From: Herbidospora sakaeratensis
Lineage (GTDB): Bacteria > Actinomycetota > Actinomycetes > Streptosporangiales > Streptosporangiaceae
Assembly (NCBI RefSeq): GCF_001570525.1
Contig: NZ_BBXC01000008.1
Span: 124,001-188,000 of the forward strand
Length of the DNA: 64,000 nucleotides
Direction: 5' to 3'
Shown here: piece by piece, positions 25,090 to 33,118 of the stretch
How positions within the stretch are numbered: position 1 is the stretch's first letter
Layout: the number at the start of each line of letters is the position of its first letter
The notes under the pieces: generated by a model
What the model was told of the DNA's origin: nothing
The model's database searches: none
Seen by the model: only the letters and a program-made list of their open reading frames with translations
Translations under genes and position numbers: made by a program

Positions 25090-26193
25090 GTGAAACGCAC
25101 CCTCGTGGCCGTCACGGCCACGCTCGCCCTGCTCGCCTTACCCGCCCCGGCGCAGGCCCAGCCGCCCGCGCCGGTCCGCGGCGCCGACGTCTCCAGCCTC
25201 GCCAAGTCCGAGGCGCACGGCGGCGTCTACCGCGACGCCTCCGGCCGGCGCGGTGACGCGCTGCGCATCATGCGCGACGCCGGGGTGAACCACGTCAGGC
25301 TCAAGGTCTGGGTGAACCCGGCCGACGGCTACAACGACAAGGCCCACGTCGTCGCGGTCGCCAAGCGGGCCAAGGCGCTCGGCATGAAGCTGCTGGTCGA
25401 CTTCCACTACTCCGACTCCTGGGCCGACCCCGGCAAGCAGAACAAGCCCGCCGCCTGGGCCGCCCTCCCCTACGACCAGCTCAAGCAGGCCGTGTACGAC
25501 CACACCTTCGACGTCCTGAACACCCTGAGGCGGCAGGGGGCGACGGCCGACCTCGTCCAGATCGGCAACGAGCTCAACGGCGGCCTGCTCTGGCCCGACG
25601 GCCAGTGGGACGCCTGGCCCGGCATGGCCGGGCTGCTCAACGCCGGATACGACGCCGTCAAGGCCGTCTCCCGGCACACCAAGGTCGTCATCCACCTGGC
25701 CGACGGCGGCGACAACGGCCTCTACCGGTGGTGGTTCGACAACGCCGCCACCCATGGGATCCGCTACGACGTGATCGGCCTGTCCTACTACCCGTACTGG
25801 CACGGCACCCTGGAAGCCTTCCAATACAACCTCAACGACGTCGCCACCCGCTACGGCAAGCCGGTGGTCGTCGCCGAGACCGGCTACCCGTTCACCACCG
25901 CCGACAAGGACGGCTGGGCGAACCTGGTCTACGCGGCCGAGCCCTACCCCGGCTACCCGGCGACCCCGCAGGGCCAGGCCGCCTTCCTGGCGAAGATGTA
26001 CGAGATCGTCAGGGCCGTGCCGAACGGGCTCGGGCTGGGCCTGTTCTACTGGGAGGCGACCTGGACGGGCGTGCCCGGCAACGGCTGGGACCCGGCCGAC
26101 CCGAGTTCCGGCAACGCCTGGGAGAACCAGGCCCTGTTCGACTACGCCGACCGCGCCCTCACGGGCCTGCGCACGCTGGGCGCCGGCCGCTGA
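25090..26193 (+). CDS. GH53 arabinogalactan endo-beta-1,4-galactanase, secreted
   Basis: 367 residues from a GTG at 25090 behind GGAGGA. Signal peptide VAVTATLALLALPAPAQA. Catalytic residues: acid/base Glu161 in QIGNELNGGLLW and nucleophile Glu263 in VVVAETGYPF; other GH53 signatures are GADVSSL, VRLKVWVNP, VDFHYSDSWADPGKQ and SYYPYWHGT. It hydrolyses the beta-1,4-galactan backbone of type I arabinogalactan outside the cell. Together with GH42 and the importer it makes a complete galactan pathway. The 3' end overlaps the convergent membrane-protein gene by 52 bases. Confidence 0.94.
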   Translation: MKRTLVAVTATLALLALPAPAQAQPPAPVRGADVSSLAKSEAHGGVYRDASGRRGDALRIMRDAGVNHVRLKVWVNPADGYNDKAHVVAVAKRAKALGMKLLVDFHYSDSWADPGKQNKPAAWAALPYDQLKQAVYDHTFDVLNTLRRQGATADLVQIGNELNGGLLWPDGQWDAWPGMAGLLNAGYDAVKAVSRHTKVVIHLADGGDNGLYRWWFDNAATHGIRYDVIGLSYYPYWHGTLEAFQYNLNDVATRYGKPVVVAETGYPFTTADKDGWANLVYAAEPYPGYPATPQGQAAFLAKMYEIVRAVPNGLGLGLFYWEATWTGVPGNGWDPADPSSGNAWENQALFDYADRALTGLRTLGAGR

Positions 26194-26744
26194 AGGGTCC
26201 GCAGGCAGAACGCGGTGAACCAGGCTGAGACCACGATGACGCCGCCGGTGAAGAGCAGCAGGCTCCAGGCCGCCCCGCCCGCCGAGGCCATCGCGGCGAA
26301 TCCCGCGTAGAAGAAGACCCCGCTGAGGGCCGAGCCGGCCGCCCATCCGGTCAGGCCCTCGGCGCGGAACCGCCGGGCCACGACGAGCGCGGCGACCGTG
26401 ATTGCGGTGAAGCCGACCGCGCCGCAGGCGAAGTGCATGAGGCCCGAGAAGCTCACCTCGCCGCCCACCGGGTCGATGGTGAAGATCCCGGCGCCGGCGA
26501 GGCTCAGACCGTACAGGGAGAAGAGCACCCGGAGCAGCCCGGTGAACGCGAACGCGGCGGCCACGACGGCCAGGCCGGAGACTTCGAGGACGGCGACGTG
26601 GACCCAGCCGTGCTCGCCCAGCGACAGGGCGCTCCAGGGTTCGCGCAGGGGGTCGAAGCCGTCGCGGACGGCGATTTCGAGCAGGGAGCCGACGACGTAG
26701 AGGGGTCCGGCGAGCGCGCCGAGGAGCAGCAGGATTCGGTTCAT
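26142..26744 (-). CDS. DUF998 family membrane protein
   Basis: 200 residues with GGGGAGGGC before the ATG at 26744. About six predicted membrane segments (ILLLLGALAGPLYVVGSLLEI, VLEVSGLAVVAAAFAFTGLL and so on) and the loop GFDPLREPWSALSLGEHGWVHV, typical of DUF998. Role unknown. The C-terminal basic tail (RPAPSVRRPVRARSA) is encoded in the overlap with the GH53 gene and may be an extension. Confidence 0.8.
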   Translation of the reverse strand: MNRILLLLGALAGPLYVVGSLLEIAVRDGFDPLREPWSALSLGEHGWVHVAVLEVSGLAVVAAAFAFTGLLRVLFSLYGLSLAGAGIFTIDPVGGEVSFSGLMHFACGAVGFTAITVAALVVARRFRAEGLTGWAAGSALSGVFFYAGFAAMASAGGAAWSLLLFTGGVIVVSAWFTAFCLRTLQRPAPSVRRPVRARSA

Positions 26745-26796
26745 GCCCTCCCCTCGAACGGGGACGGCGTTTTTCGACAGCCGGGCCGAGAATTTC

Positions 26797-27333
26797 TCAG
26801 ACGTCCATGCCGAACGTCACCGACCGGCCCGACCGCTGACCGGTGGCGGTGAACTCGTGGCGCCCGTCGGGGAGGGTCAGGTGGTAGTGGAACCCCCGGA
26901 ACCGGGCCCCGCCGAGCTCGTCCATCTCCATCTGCGCGGCCTCGCGGCCCGCGTTCGTCACGACGACGACCTCACCCGGCTCGAAGCCGCCGAACGTGAG
27001 GTCGACGGCGCGCAACTCCGGATTGCCCCAGATCTCCACGACGGGAGGCTTGGCGGGGTCGAACGTGGGGGCCGCCGTCTGCGGCGGGGGCGGCGGAGGG
27101 GAGGAGCTCACCGGCTCGACCACCTGCCGCATCGGGCCCGCGACCTCCGGCGTCGGGTCGGCGACCTCCTGCGTGGGAACCGCGGCCTCCCGCATCGGGC
27201 CGGCGGCGTAGATCGGGGGGACCTCCTCCGGGGAGCCGTCAGAAGAACCGGCCGTCAGGACCATCCCCACCGCGACGACGGTCGCCGCCACGGCGGCGAC
27301 GGCGGCCGCGGCGACCACTTTGGCCGATTCCAT
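26797..27333 (-). CDS. Membrane-anchored exported protein of unknown function
   Basis: 178 residues from the ATG at 27333 (GGGAGC upstream). An N-terminal hydrophobic helix (VVAAAAVAAVAATVVAVGMVL) acts as anchor or uncleaved signal. A Pro/Val/Glu-rich stretch with repeated EVADPTPEVAGPMR-like units and SSSPPPPPPQ follows as a wall-spanning linker. The last ~85 residues are a beta-rich domain (VVEIWGNPELRAVDLTFGGFEPGEVVVVT). Not recognised as a known family. Monocistronic. Confidence 0.65.
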   Translation of the reverse strand: MESAKVVAAAAVAAVAATVVAVGMVLTAGSSDGSPEEVPPIYAAGPMREAAVPTQEVADPTPEVAGPMRQVVEPVSSSPPPPPPQTAAPTFDPAKPPVVEIWGNPELRAVDLTFGGFEPGEVVVVTNAGREAAQMEMDELGGARFRGFHYHLTLPDGRHEFTATGQRSGRSVTFGMDV

Positions 27334-27422
27334 GAATAGCTCCCAGCCTTTTCCCAAATGGAATTCCTAGGGAAAAGGCTAATTGATCGGAGGTCGCGAA
27401 AGAGAAACAGTTCTCGTGCGAT

Positions 27423-27974
27423 TCACAAATGGGCCAGGGCCGTCGCCATCAGGTCGGCCACCACGTCGGCGTCGATCGTGTGCCCGGTCAAGTGGGCGAT
27501 GCTCTCCTGATAGAGCAGCACCGCCGCGAAGGTGGCCGCCGCCGCCTCCAGCCGGGCCGCGTCGCCGCGCCCGCCCGGCAGCGCGAGTTCCAGCGCGAAC
27601 CGCGCCCGGCGGATGATCTCGGAGTTCAGGCCGTGGATGCGGTCTTTCACCGACCGGTGCGTGTCGGCCTCGCGGAACAGGATGCGCCGCATCGACGGCG
27701 ACGCCGTCAGCGGCAGCCGCCGGGCCAGCTTCGACAGGGCCCGCGCCGCGTCGCCGGGCGCGGGTTCGGGGTCCTCCTCCGTCACGAGGGTGCGTTCGTC
27801 GACCAGGGACACCAGCACGTCGATCTTGCGGGGGAAGTAGTGGAAGACGAGCCCCTTGGGGACCCCGGCGACGGCGGCGATCCGCGCGGTCGGGGTGGCG
27901 TCGTAGCCGCCGCCCGCGAACAGTTCCTCGGCGGCGTCGAGGATCCGGCTGCGCGCGTCCGATGGGCTGTCCAC
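27423..27974 (-). CDS. TetR-family transcriptional regulator
   Basis: 183 residues from a GTG at 27974. The N-terminal helix-turn-helix is RILDAAEELFAGGGYDATPTARIAAVAGVPKGLVFHYFPRK, split here as residues 10-50. The remaining helical ligand-binding domain is generic. No gene is close on the divergent side, so the target is unknown. A strong hairpin belonging to the actP operon lies between this gene and actP. Confidence 0.9.
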   Translation of the reverse strand: MDSPSDARSRILDAAEELFAGGGYDATPTARIAAVAGVPKGLVFHYFPRKIDVLVSLVDERTLVTEEDPEPAPGDAARALSKLARRLPLTASPSMRRILFREADTHRSVKDRIHGLNSEIIRRARFALELALPGGRGDAARLEAAAATFAAVLLYQESIAHLTGHTIDADVVADLMATALAHL

Positions 27975-28041
27975 GCGCCGACCATAACCGCTGTCCGCAC
28001 CGCCCCGACATGCCGGGAAAGGGGAGATCCGTCTTACAAAC

Positions 28042-28076
28042 GAGAAGCCCCCGGGGGCGGGTCCCGGGGGCTTCTC
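28042..28076 (-). terminator. Rho-independent terminator after actP
   Basis: Perfect 14-base-pair stem (GAGAAGCCCCCGGG with its complement) and 7-base loop, followed on the minus strand by GTTTGT. It lies 28 bases past the actP stop, which supports actP as the end of its transcript. Confidence 0.85.
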
Positions 28077-28103
28077 TCCTGGAGGTGTTTCTGGGTGGCG
28101 TCT

Positions 28104-29714
28104 CTAGTGGGTCGAGGCCTTCTCGGCGCCGACGCCGGTGAGGGAGCGGACCTCCATCTCCGCGTACTTCGCGTCGTTGTACTCCTTGCTCATCCGCGTG
28201 GCGATGTAGCCGCACAGGAAGCCGATCGGGATCGAGAACAGGCCCGGGTTCTCCATCGGGAACCAGTGGAAGTCCATGTCCTTGATCAGCGAGGTCGGGC
28301 GGCCCGACACGACCGGCGAGAAGATCACCAGGACCAGGGCGGAGACGAGACCGCCGTAGATCGAGGCCACCGCGCCGGCGGTGTTGAACCTCTTCCAGAA
28401 CAGGCTGTAGAGGATCGCCGGCAGGTTGCCCGAGGCCGCGATGGCGAAGGCCAGGGCGACCAGGAACGCCACGTTCTGCGCCTGGGCGAGGATGCCCAGG
28501 CCGATCGCGACCGCGCCGATGACGAAGGCGGAGATGCGGGCGACCAGGATCTCCTGCTTCTCGGTGACGTTGCCGCGCTTGAAGACGTGCGCGTAGAGGT
28601 CGTGGGCGAAGCTGGAGGAGCTGGCGAGGGTCAGACCGGCCACGACCGCCAGGATCGTGGCGAAGGCCACGGCCGCGATGACGGCCAGCAGGATCGTGCC
28701 GCCGACGTCGCCGAAGATGGCGTTGCCGATCGCCAGCGCGAGCTGGGGCGCCGCCGTGTTGCCGGCCGCGTTCTCCGTCCGGATCGCCTCGCTGCCGACC
28801 ATGGCCGCCGCGCCGAAGCCCAGGACCAGGGTGAGCAGGTAGAAGGTGCCGATGATGCCGATGCCCCACAGGACCGACTTGCGGGCGTCCTTGGCGGTCG
28901 GCACGGTGTAAAAGCGGATCAGGATGTGCGGCAGACCGGCGGTACCGAGGACCAGGGCAAGGCCCAAGCTGATCAGGTCGAACTTGCCCCAGATGCCCTG
29001 GGCCTCGGTGGCGTACCGCAGGTTCGGCTCAAGGAAGGCCGCGCCCTTGCCGCTCTGCGCGGCGGCTTCGCCGAGCAGGCCGGAGACGTTGAAGCCGTAC
29101 TTGCCGAGGACCAGCAGCGTCACCAGGGTCGCGCCGCCCATCAGCAGCACGGCCTTGACGATCTGGACCCAGGTGGTGCCCTTCATGCCGCCGACGACGA
29201 CGTACACGATCATCAGGATGCCGACCCCGACGATGGTGAGCGCCTTGCCCGAGTCGGAGGTGATGCCGAGCAGCAGGCCGACCAGGGCGCCCGCGCCGAC
29301 CATCTGGGCGAGCAGGTAGAAGATCGAGACGACGATCGTCGAGACGCCGGCCGCGGTGCGGACCGGGCGCGGGCTCATCCGGAAGGCGAGCACGTCGGCC
29401 ATCGTGTACTTGCCGGAGTTCCGCATCAGCTCGGCGACCAGCAGCAGCGCGACCAGCCACGCCACCAGGAAGCCGATGGAGTAGAGGAAGCCGTCGTAGC
29501 CGTAGAGGGCGATCAGGCCGGCGATGCCGAGGAACGAGGCGGCCGACATGTAGTCGCCGCCGATGGCCAGGCCGTTCTGCGCGGCGCTGAAGGCGCGCCC
29601 GCCGGCGTAGTAGTCGGCGGCGGTCTTGTTCTGCCGGCTGGCCCAGAAGGTGATCGCCAGCGTCCCCACCACGAAGAGCAGGAACAGGACGGTGGCGAGT
29701 GTCGTGTGGCTCAT
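28104..29714 (-). CDS. actP: Cation/acetate symporter (SSS family)
   Basis: 536 residues with about 13 predicted membrane segments. The start (TFWASRQNKTAADYYAGGRAFSAAQNGLAIGGDYMSAASFLGIAG) and MVGAGALVGLLLGI and GLPHILIRFYTV are characteristic of ActP-type sodium:solute symporters for acetate and other short monocarboxylates. The ATG directly abuts the stop of a DUF485 gene, the usual yjcH-actP arrangement. A palindromic CRP-like site precedes the pair and a strong terminator follows. Confidence 0.92.
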   Translation of the reverse strand: MSHTTLATVLFLLFVVGTLAITFWASRQNKTAADYYAGGRAFSAAQNGLAIGGDYMSAASFLGIAGLIALYGYDGFLYSIGFLVAWLVALLLVAELMRNSGKYTMADVLAFRMSPRPVRTAAGVSTIVVSIFYLLAQMVGAGALVGLLLGITSDSGKALTIVGVGILMIVYVVVGGMKGTTWVQIVKAVLLMGGATLVTLLVLGKYGFNVSGLLGEAAAQSGKGAAFLEPNLRYATEAQGIWGKFDLISLGLALVLGTAGLPHILIRFYTVPTAKDARKSVLWGIGIIGTFYLLTLVLGFGAAAMVGSEAIRTENAAGNTAAPQLALAIGNAIFGDVGGTILLAVIAAVAFATILAVVAGLTLASSSSFAHDLYAHVFKRGNVTEKQEILVARISAFVIGAVAIGLGILAQAQNVAFLVALAFAIAASGNLPAILYSLFWKRFNTAGAVASIYGGLVSALVLVIFSPVVSGRPTSLIKDMDFHWFPMENPGLFSIPIGFLCGYIATRMSKEYNDAKYAEMEVRSLTGVGAEKASTH

Positions 29715-30044
29715 TTATTTGTCCGCCTTCTCGATCTCATCGCGCAGCTCGTCGGCCAGGGGGTCGAGCTTGGCCGCGGAGTGCCGCGAGTAGGCCCACG
29801 AGATGTAGAAGGTGGACACGAACTGGAGCAGTCCGAAGATCAACGCGACGTTGATGTTGCCCAGCACCTTGATGGCCATGAAGTCGCGCGCGAACGCCGA
29901 CAACACGACGTACAGGAGGTACCAGACCAAGAAGGCGACCGTCATCGGGAACGCCCACGAGCGGTAACGGCGGCGCAGTTCCTGGAACCGGTCCGTCGCT
30001 CTTATCTGCTCATATACCGACGAGTCATGTTGCTCCGTCGTCAC
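29715..30044 (-). CDS. DUF485 (YjcH-like) membrane protein, partner of ActP
   Basis: 109 residues from a GTG at 30044, closely behind GGGAGG; the ATG at 30077 is rejected because its leader overlaps the regulatory palindrome. Two predicted membrane helices (FPMTVAFLVWYLLYVVLSAFA and NVALIFGLLQFVSTFYISWAY, residues ~35-85) with RFQELRRRYRSWAFPMT before the first, the DUF485 signature. These small proteins precede ActP-type symporters and probably assist them. Confidence 0.88.
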   Translation of the reverse strand: MTTEQHDSSVYEQIRATDRFQELRRRYRSWAFPMTVAFLVWYLLYVVLSAFARDFMAIKVLGNINVALIFGLLQFVSTFYISWAYSRHSAAKLDPLADELRDEIEKADK

Positions 30045-30058
30045 GAGACCTCCCACGC

Positions 30059-30074
30059 TGTGATCTGGATCACC
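30059..30074. promoter_or_regulatory. CRP-like palindrome upstream of the DUF485-actP operon
   Basis: TGTGATCTGGATCACC: the arms GTGATC and GATCAC surround TG. It lies just before the ribosome site of the DUF485 gene. The layout resembles CRP/FNR-family sites, and the site at 35709-35724 is nearly identical. Binder not identified. Confidence 0.55.
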
Positions 30075-30228
30075 CACACGGTAGGAGTGGACGCTACCCC
30101 GGGAGGAGATACGGAGACCCGTCCTTCGCCGAGCAGACGGGCAAAGGCGCTCAGTGTTGTACGGCTTGCGCCGAATGGTCCGCTATCCACGACGAACGGC
30201 AGCCTTTTCGGCCGACCTCAACTGTCCG

Positions 30229-31716
30229 TTATGACGACCGTGGACGCCAATCGCCCCGGTCCACGTCAAGTGTCTCGGGTGTGTGGAGACGTACCATCGT
30301 GCGCGCCACGTTCGGCGGCGTCCTGGCGGGGGTCAGCAGCGACACCACGACCATGACGGAGAACGAGATAGGCACCGTCCAGGCGGCCGGTTGGGCCAGC
30401 AGCGCCCCGGCCCAGCCGCCGTGGGGCCCGCCGACGACGGTGACCAGCCCGGCCACCGCGGCCAGTCCGCCCCCGGCCAGCAACCCGGCGATGGCCCCCG
30501 ACGTGGTGAGCCGCCGCCACCAGATGCCCAGCACGAGCAGCGGGCAGAACGACGAGGCGGCCACGGCGAACGCGAGCCCGACGACGTCGGCGACCGGCAG
30601 CGCCCGCGCGACGACGGCCAGCCCGAACGGCACCGCGACCCCGATCACCGTGGCGACCCGGAACGACCGCACGCCGTCGGTGAAGCGCAGGATGTCCTGC
30701 CCGAGCACGCCCGCCACCGAGACCGCCAGCCCCGACGACGTCGACAGGAACGCCGCGAACGCCCCGCCGGTGACCAGCGCGGTCAGCAGCTCCCCCGCGA
30801 CCCCGGGCACCAGGTGCCCCGGCAGGGCCAGCACGACCGAGTCGGGCCCGTCGAGCGACAACGAGTAGACCCGGCCGAGGTAGCCGTAGATCGACGGCAG
30901 CAGGTAGAAGGCCCCCAGCAGCGACAACACGACCAGCGTGGTGCGCCGCGCGGCCCGCCCGTCGGGGTTGGTGTAGAACCGCACGAGCACGTGCGGCAGC
31001 CCCATCGTGCCCAGGAAGGTGGCCAGGATCAGCGAGTACGTCGCGTAGACCGGATGCTCGCGCCCGTGCAGCGGCAGCGCCCACGGGTCGTCGGCCTGCA
31101 GGCCGGGAGCGCCGTCGGCCCGCCAGGCCAGCAGCATGAACACCAGCGGCACGGCCAGCGCGGTCAGCTTCAGCCAGTACTGGAACGCCTGCACGAACGT
31201 GATCGACTTCATCCCGCCCGACAACACGTTGACCGCGACGACCCCGGCGACCAGCAGCCCTCCGGCCCACGCGGGCGCGCCGGTGATCGCCCGGAACACC
31301 ATCCCGGCGCTCTGGAACTGCGGCATGAGATAGAGCCACCCGATGAGCACGACGAGCACGCTCGACACCCGCCGCACGGCCATCGACTCCAGCCGCGCCT
31401 CGGCGAAGTCGGGCAGCGTGTACGCCCCCGACCGCCGCAGCGGCGCCGACACCAGCACCAGCAGCACGAGGTAGCCGCCGGTCCAGCCGACCGGCAACCA
31501 CAACATGTCGGCGCCGTAGGTGAGGATGAGCCCGGCGATGCCCAGGAAGGAGGCCGCCGACAGGTACTCCCCGCCGATGGCCGAGGCGTTCCACAACGGG
31601 GTGACGGTCCGCGAGGCGACGTAGAAGTCGGAGGTGGTGCGTGAGACCCGCACCCCGAACGCCCCGATGAGGACCGCCGCGAGCACCACGAGCACGATCG
31701 CGACGAGCGAGCTCAA
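30229..31716 (-). CDS. SSS-family sodium:solute symporter linked to a LytS/LytTR system
   Basis: 495 residues from a TTG at 31716 (GGAGGGCGA upstream) that overlaps the stop of the DUF485-like gene (TTGA). About 13 predicted membrane segments; SRTTSDFYVASRTVTPLWNASAIGGEYLSAASFLGIAGLIL (read in two parts), MPQFQSAGMVFRAITGAP and MGLPHVLVRFYTNP align with the ActP pattern of its neighbour. Likely substrate: a short carboxylate such as acetate or pyruvate (inference). Coupling to the LytTR regulator gene upstream suggests substrate-responsive control. Confidence 0.88.
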   Translation of the reverse strand: MSSLVAIVLVVLAAVLIGAFGVRVSRTTSDFYVASRTVTPLWNASAIGGEYLSAASFLGIAGLILTYGADMLWLPVGWTGGYLVLLVLVSAPLRRSGAYTLPDFAEARLESMAVRRVSSVLVVLIGWLYLMPQFQSAGMVFRAITGAPAWAGGLLVAGVVAVNVLSGGMKSITFVQAFQYWLKLTALAVPLVFMLLAWRADGAPGLQADDPWALPLHGREHPVYATYSLILATFLGTMGLPHVLVRFYTNPDGRAARRTTLVVLSLLGAFYLLPSIYGYLGRVYSLSLDGPDSVVLALPGHLVPGVAGELLTALVTGGAFAAFLSTSSGLAVSVAGVLGQDILRFTDGVRSFRVATVIGVAVPFGLAVVARALPVADVVGLAFAVAASSFCPLLVLGIWWRRLTTSGAIAGLLAGGGLAAVAGLVTVVGGPHGGWAGALLAQPAAWTVPISFSVMVVVSLLTPARTPPNVARTMVRLHTPETLDVDRGDWRPRSS

Positions 31717-32168
31717 TCGCCCTCCACCAGCTCGGCGAACCGCCGTTCGTTGCGCTCGGCCGCCCGGACGTAGAACCAGGCCCCGACGACGAACGCGGGG
31801 TAGATGAGCCCGGCGAGCACCAGCCACGGCAGCGGCAGCCCGAGCACCACCACCTCCCGCATCGACGGGACCAGCATGAACAGTAAGGGCAGCCCGCCTA
31901 TCACGCAGGCCAGCAGGGTGCAGACGAACAGCGCCAGGCGGAGCTGGGTGCGGATCAGCGAGCGCATGTAGACCTCGCCGAGCCGGGTCTGCTCGTCGAT
32001 CTCCCGGGTGGCGGGATAACGCGGGCGGCGGGCGGCGCTGGTGCGGGGGCTCGTCACCGTCTCGCGGCGCGGCTTGCTCACGTCCGGGTCGTCTCCGGCG
32101 CGCGGCTGGCGGGCCGGCGCGCGGCGGCGGCGCGGCGCGGGCGGCGGGTCACTGCTCCGGCTTGGCAC
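31713..32168 (-). CDS. DUF485-like membrane protein with basic N-terminal tail
   Basis: 151 residues if the GTG at 32168 is used; it overlaps the LytTR gene by 20 bases. The first ~75 residues are Pro/Arg-rich and disordered (PPPAPRRRRAPARQPR). A second candidate start is the GTG of VSKPRRETV, ten bases after GGAGA. Two membrane helices (LRLALFVCTLLACVIGGLPLL; VLGLPLPWLVLAGLIYPAFV) and the tail AAERNERRFAELVEGD follow the DUF485 plan. Role: accessory to the following SSS transporter. Confidence 0.75.
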   Translation of the reverse strand: MPSRSSDPPPAPRRRRAPARQPRAGDDPDVSKPRRETVTSPRTSAARRPRYPATREIDEQTRLGEVYMRSLIRTQLRLALFVCTLLACVIGGLPLLFMLVPSMREVVVLGLPLPWLVLAGLIYPAFVVGAWFYVRAAERNERRFAELVEGD

Positions 32169-32901
32169 GGCGGGCCCGGCGGACCAGCAGGTCGCGCAGT
32201 TCGCGGGTGTGGCGGCGGCTGACCGGGATCTCGGTGTCGCCGATGCGGACCACGCAGCGGCCCGAGTCGATGTGCAGCTCGTCGATGTGCTTGACCGCGA
32301 CGAGATGGCTGCGGTGCACCCGCAGGAAGCCGGCCGAGGCCCAGCGCTCCTCCAGGGCGGCGAGCGGGATGCGGACCAGGTGGCTGCCGGTCGCGGTGTG
32401 GAGGCGGGCGTAGTCGCCGCGCGCCTCGACGTACCGGACCTCGGTCGAGGCGACGAACCGGGTGACGCCGCCGAGCTCGACCGGGATGGTGTCGCTGGTC
32501 TCGGGCTCGGTGTAGGCCTCGCTCCCGGCGCAGACCCGGCGGATCGCCTCGGCCAGGCGGTCGGGGCGGACCGGCTTGAGCAGGTAGTCCTCGGCCTTGA
32601 GCTCGAAGGCGTCGACGGCGTGGTCTTCGTAGGCGGTGACGAAGACGACCTTCGGCGGGCGCGAGAACTGCGTGAGCAACCGGCCCAGCACCACCCCGTC
32701 GAGGCCGCGCATGCGGATGTCCAGGAACACGGCGTCGATGGGCCGCCCGTCGGCCATGGCCCGGTCGAGCAGCTTCAGCGCGGCGGCGCCGTCGCGGGCG
32801 GTCTGCACCTCGCCGATGCGGGGATCGGCGCGCAGGAGGTAGGCCAGATCCTCGAGCGCAGGCTGCTCGTCGTCCACGGCCAGCACCCGCAACCCGCTCA
32901 C
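32149..32901 (-). CDS. LytTR-type response regulator
   Basis: 250 residues from a GTG at 32901 (GAAGGGG upstream). Receiver domain residues 1-~120 with phospho-acceptor Asp61 (DAVFLDIRMRGLDG) and the Lys of YLLKPV. The C-terminal LytTR DNA-binding domain, ~residues 145-245, includes VRYVEARGDYARLHT, FLRVHRSHLVAVKHI and IPVSRRHTRELRDLL. Partner of the LytS-like kinase encoded 217 bases upstream, and coupled to the DUF485-like and SSS genes, its probable targets. Confidence 0.93.
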   Translation of the reverse strand: MSGLRVLAVDDEQPALEDLAYLLRADPRIGEVQTARDGAAALKLLDRAMADGRPIDAVFLDIRMRGLDGVVLGRLLTQFSRPPKVVFVTAYEDHAVDAFELKAEDYLLKPVRPDRLAEAIRRVCAGSEAYTEPETSDTIPVELGGVTRFVASTEVRYVEARGDYARLHTATGSHLVRIPLAALEERWASAGFLRVHRSHLVAVKHIDELHIDSGRCVVRIGDTEIPVSRRHTRELRDLLVRRARRAKPEQ

Positions 32902-32980
32902 GTCCGACCCCTTCTCTCGATAAGTCCCTAGAGCGTGATAAATCGCCATTTGGAAGTCAACGTTCGTTCGGAATCGTTAA

Positions 32981-33026
32981 CTACGAAGCTCTTCCGTTAC
33001 GGCTCCGCCCACCACGGCACCACCCG
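32981..33026 (+). repeat. Dispersed repeat, copy C
   Basis: GCTCTTC, then CGTTACGGCTCCGCCCACC, identical to copy A over 19 bases of the core, and further similarity to CACCCG. It lies in the 217-base gap between the response-regulator and sensor-kinase genes, in the opposite orientation to those genes. Confidence 0.6.
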
Positions 33027-33118
33027 CCACCCGGGGTGCGCACCGCCCCCGGCGCCAACCGGCCGCGCCGCCTCGCGCCGCGACGAGAATGTGCTTTGAC
33101 CGCCGGAAGCCGGACTCC

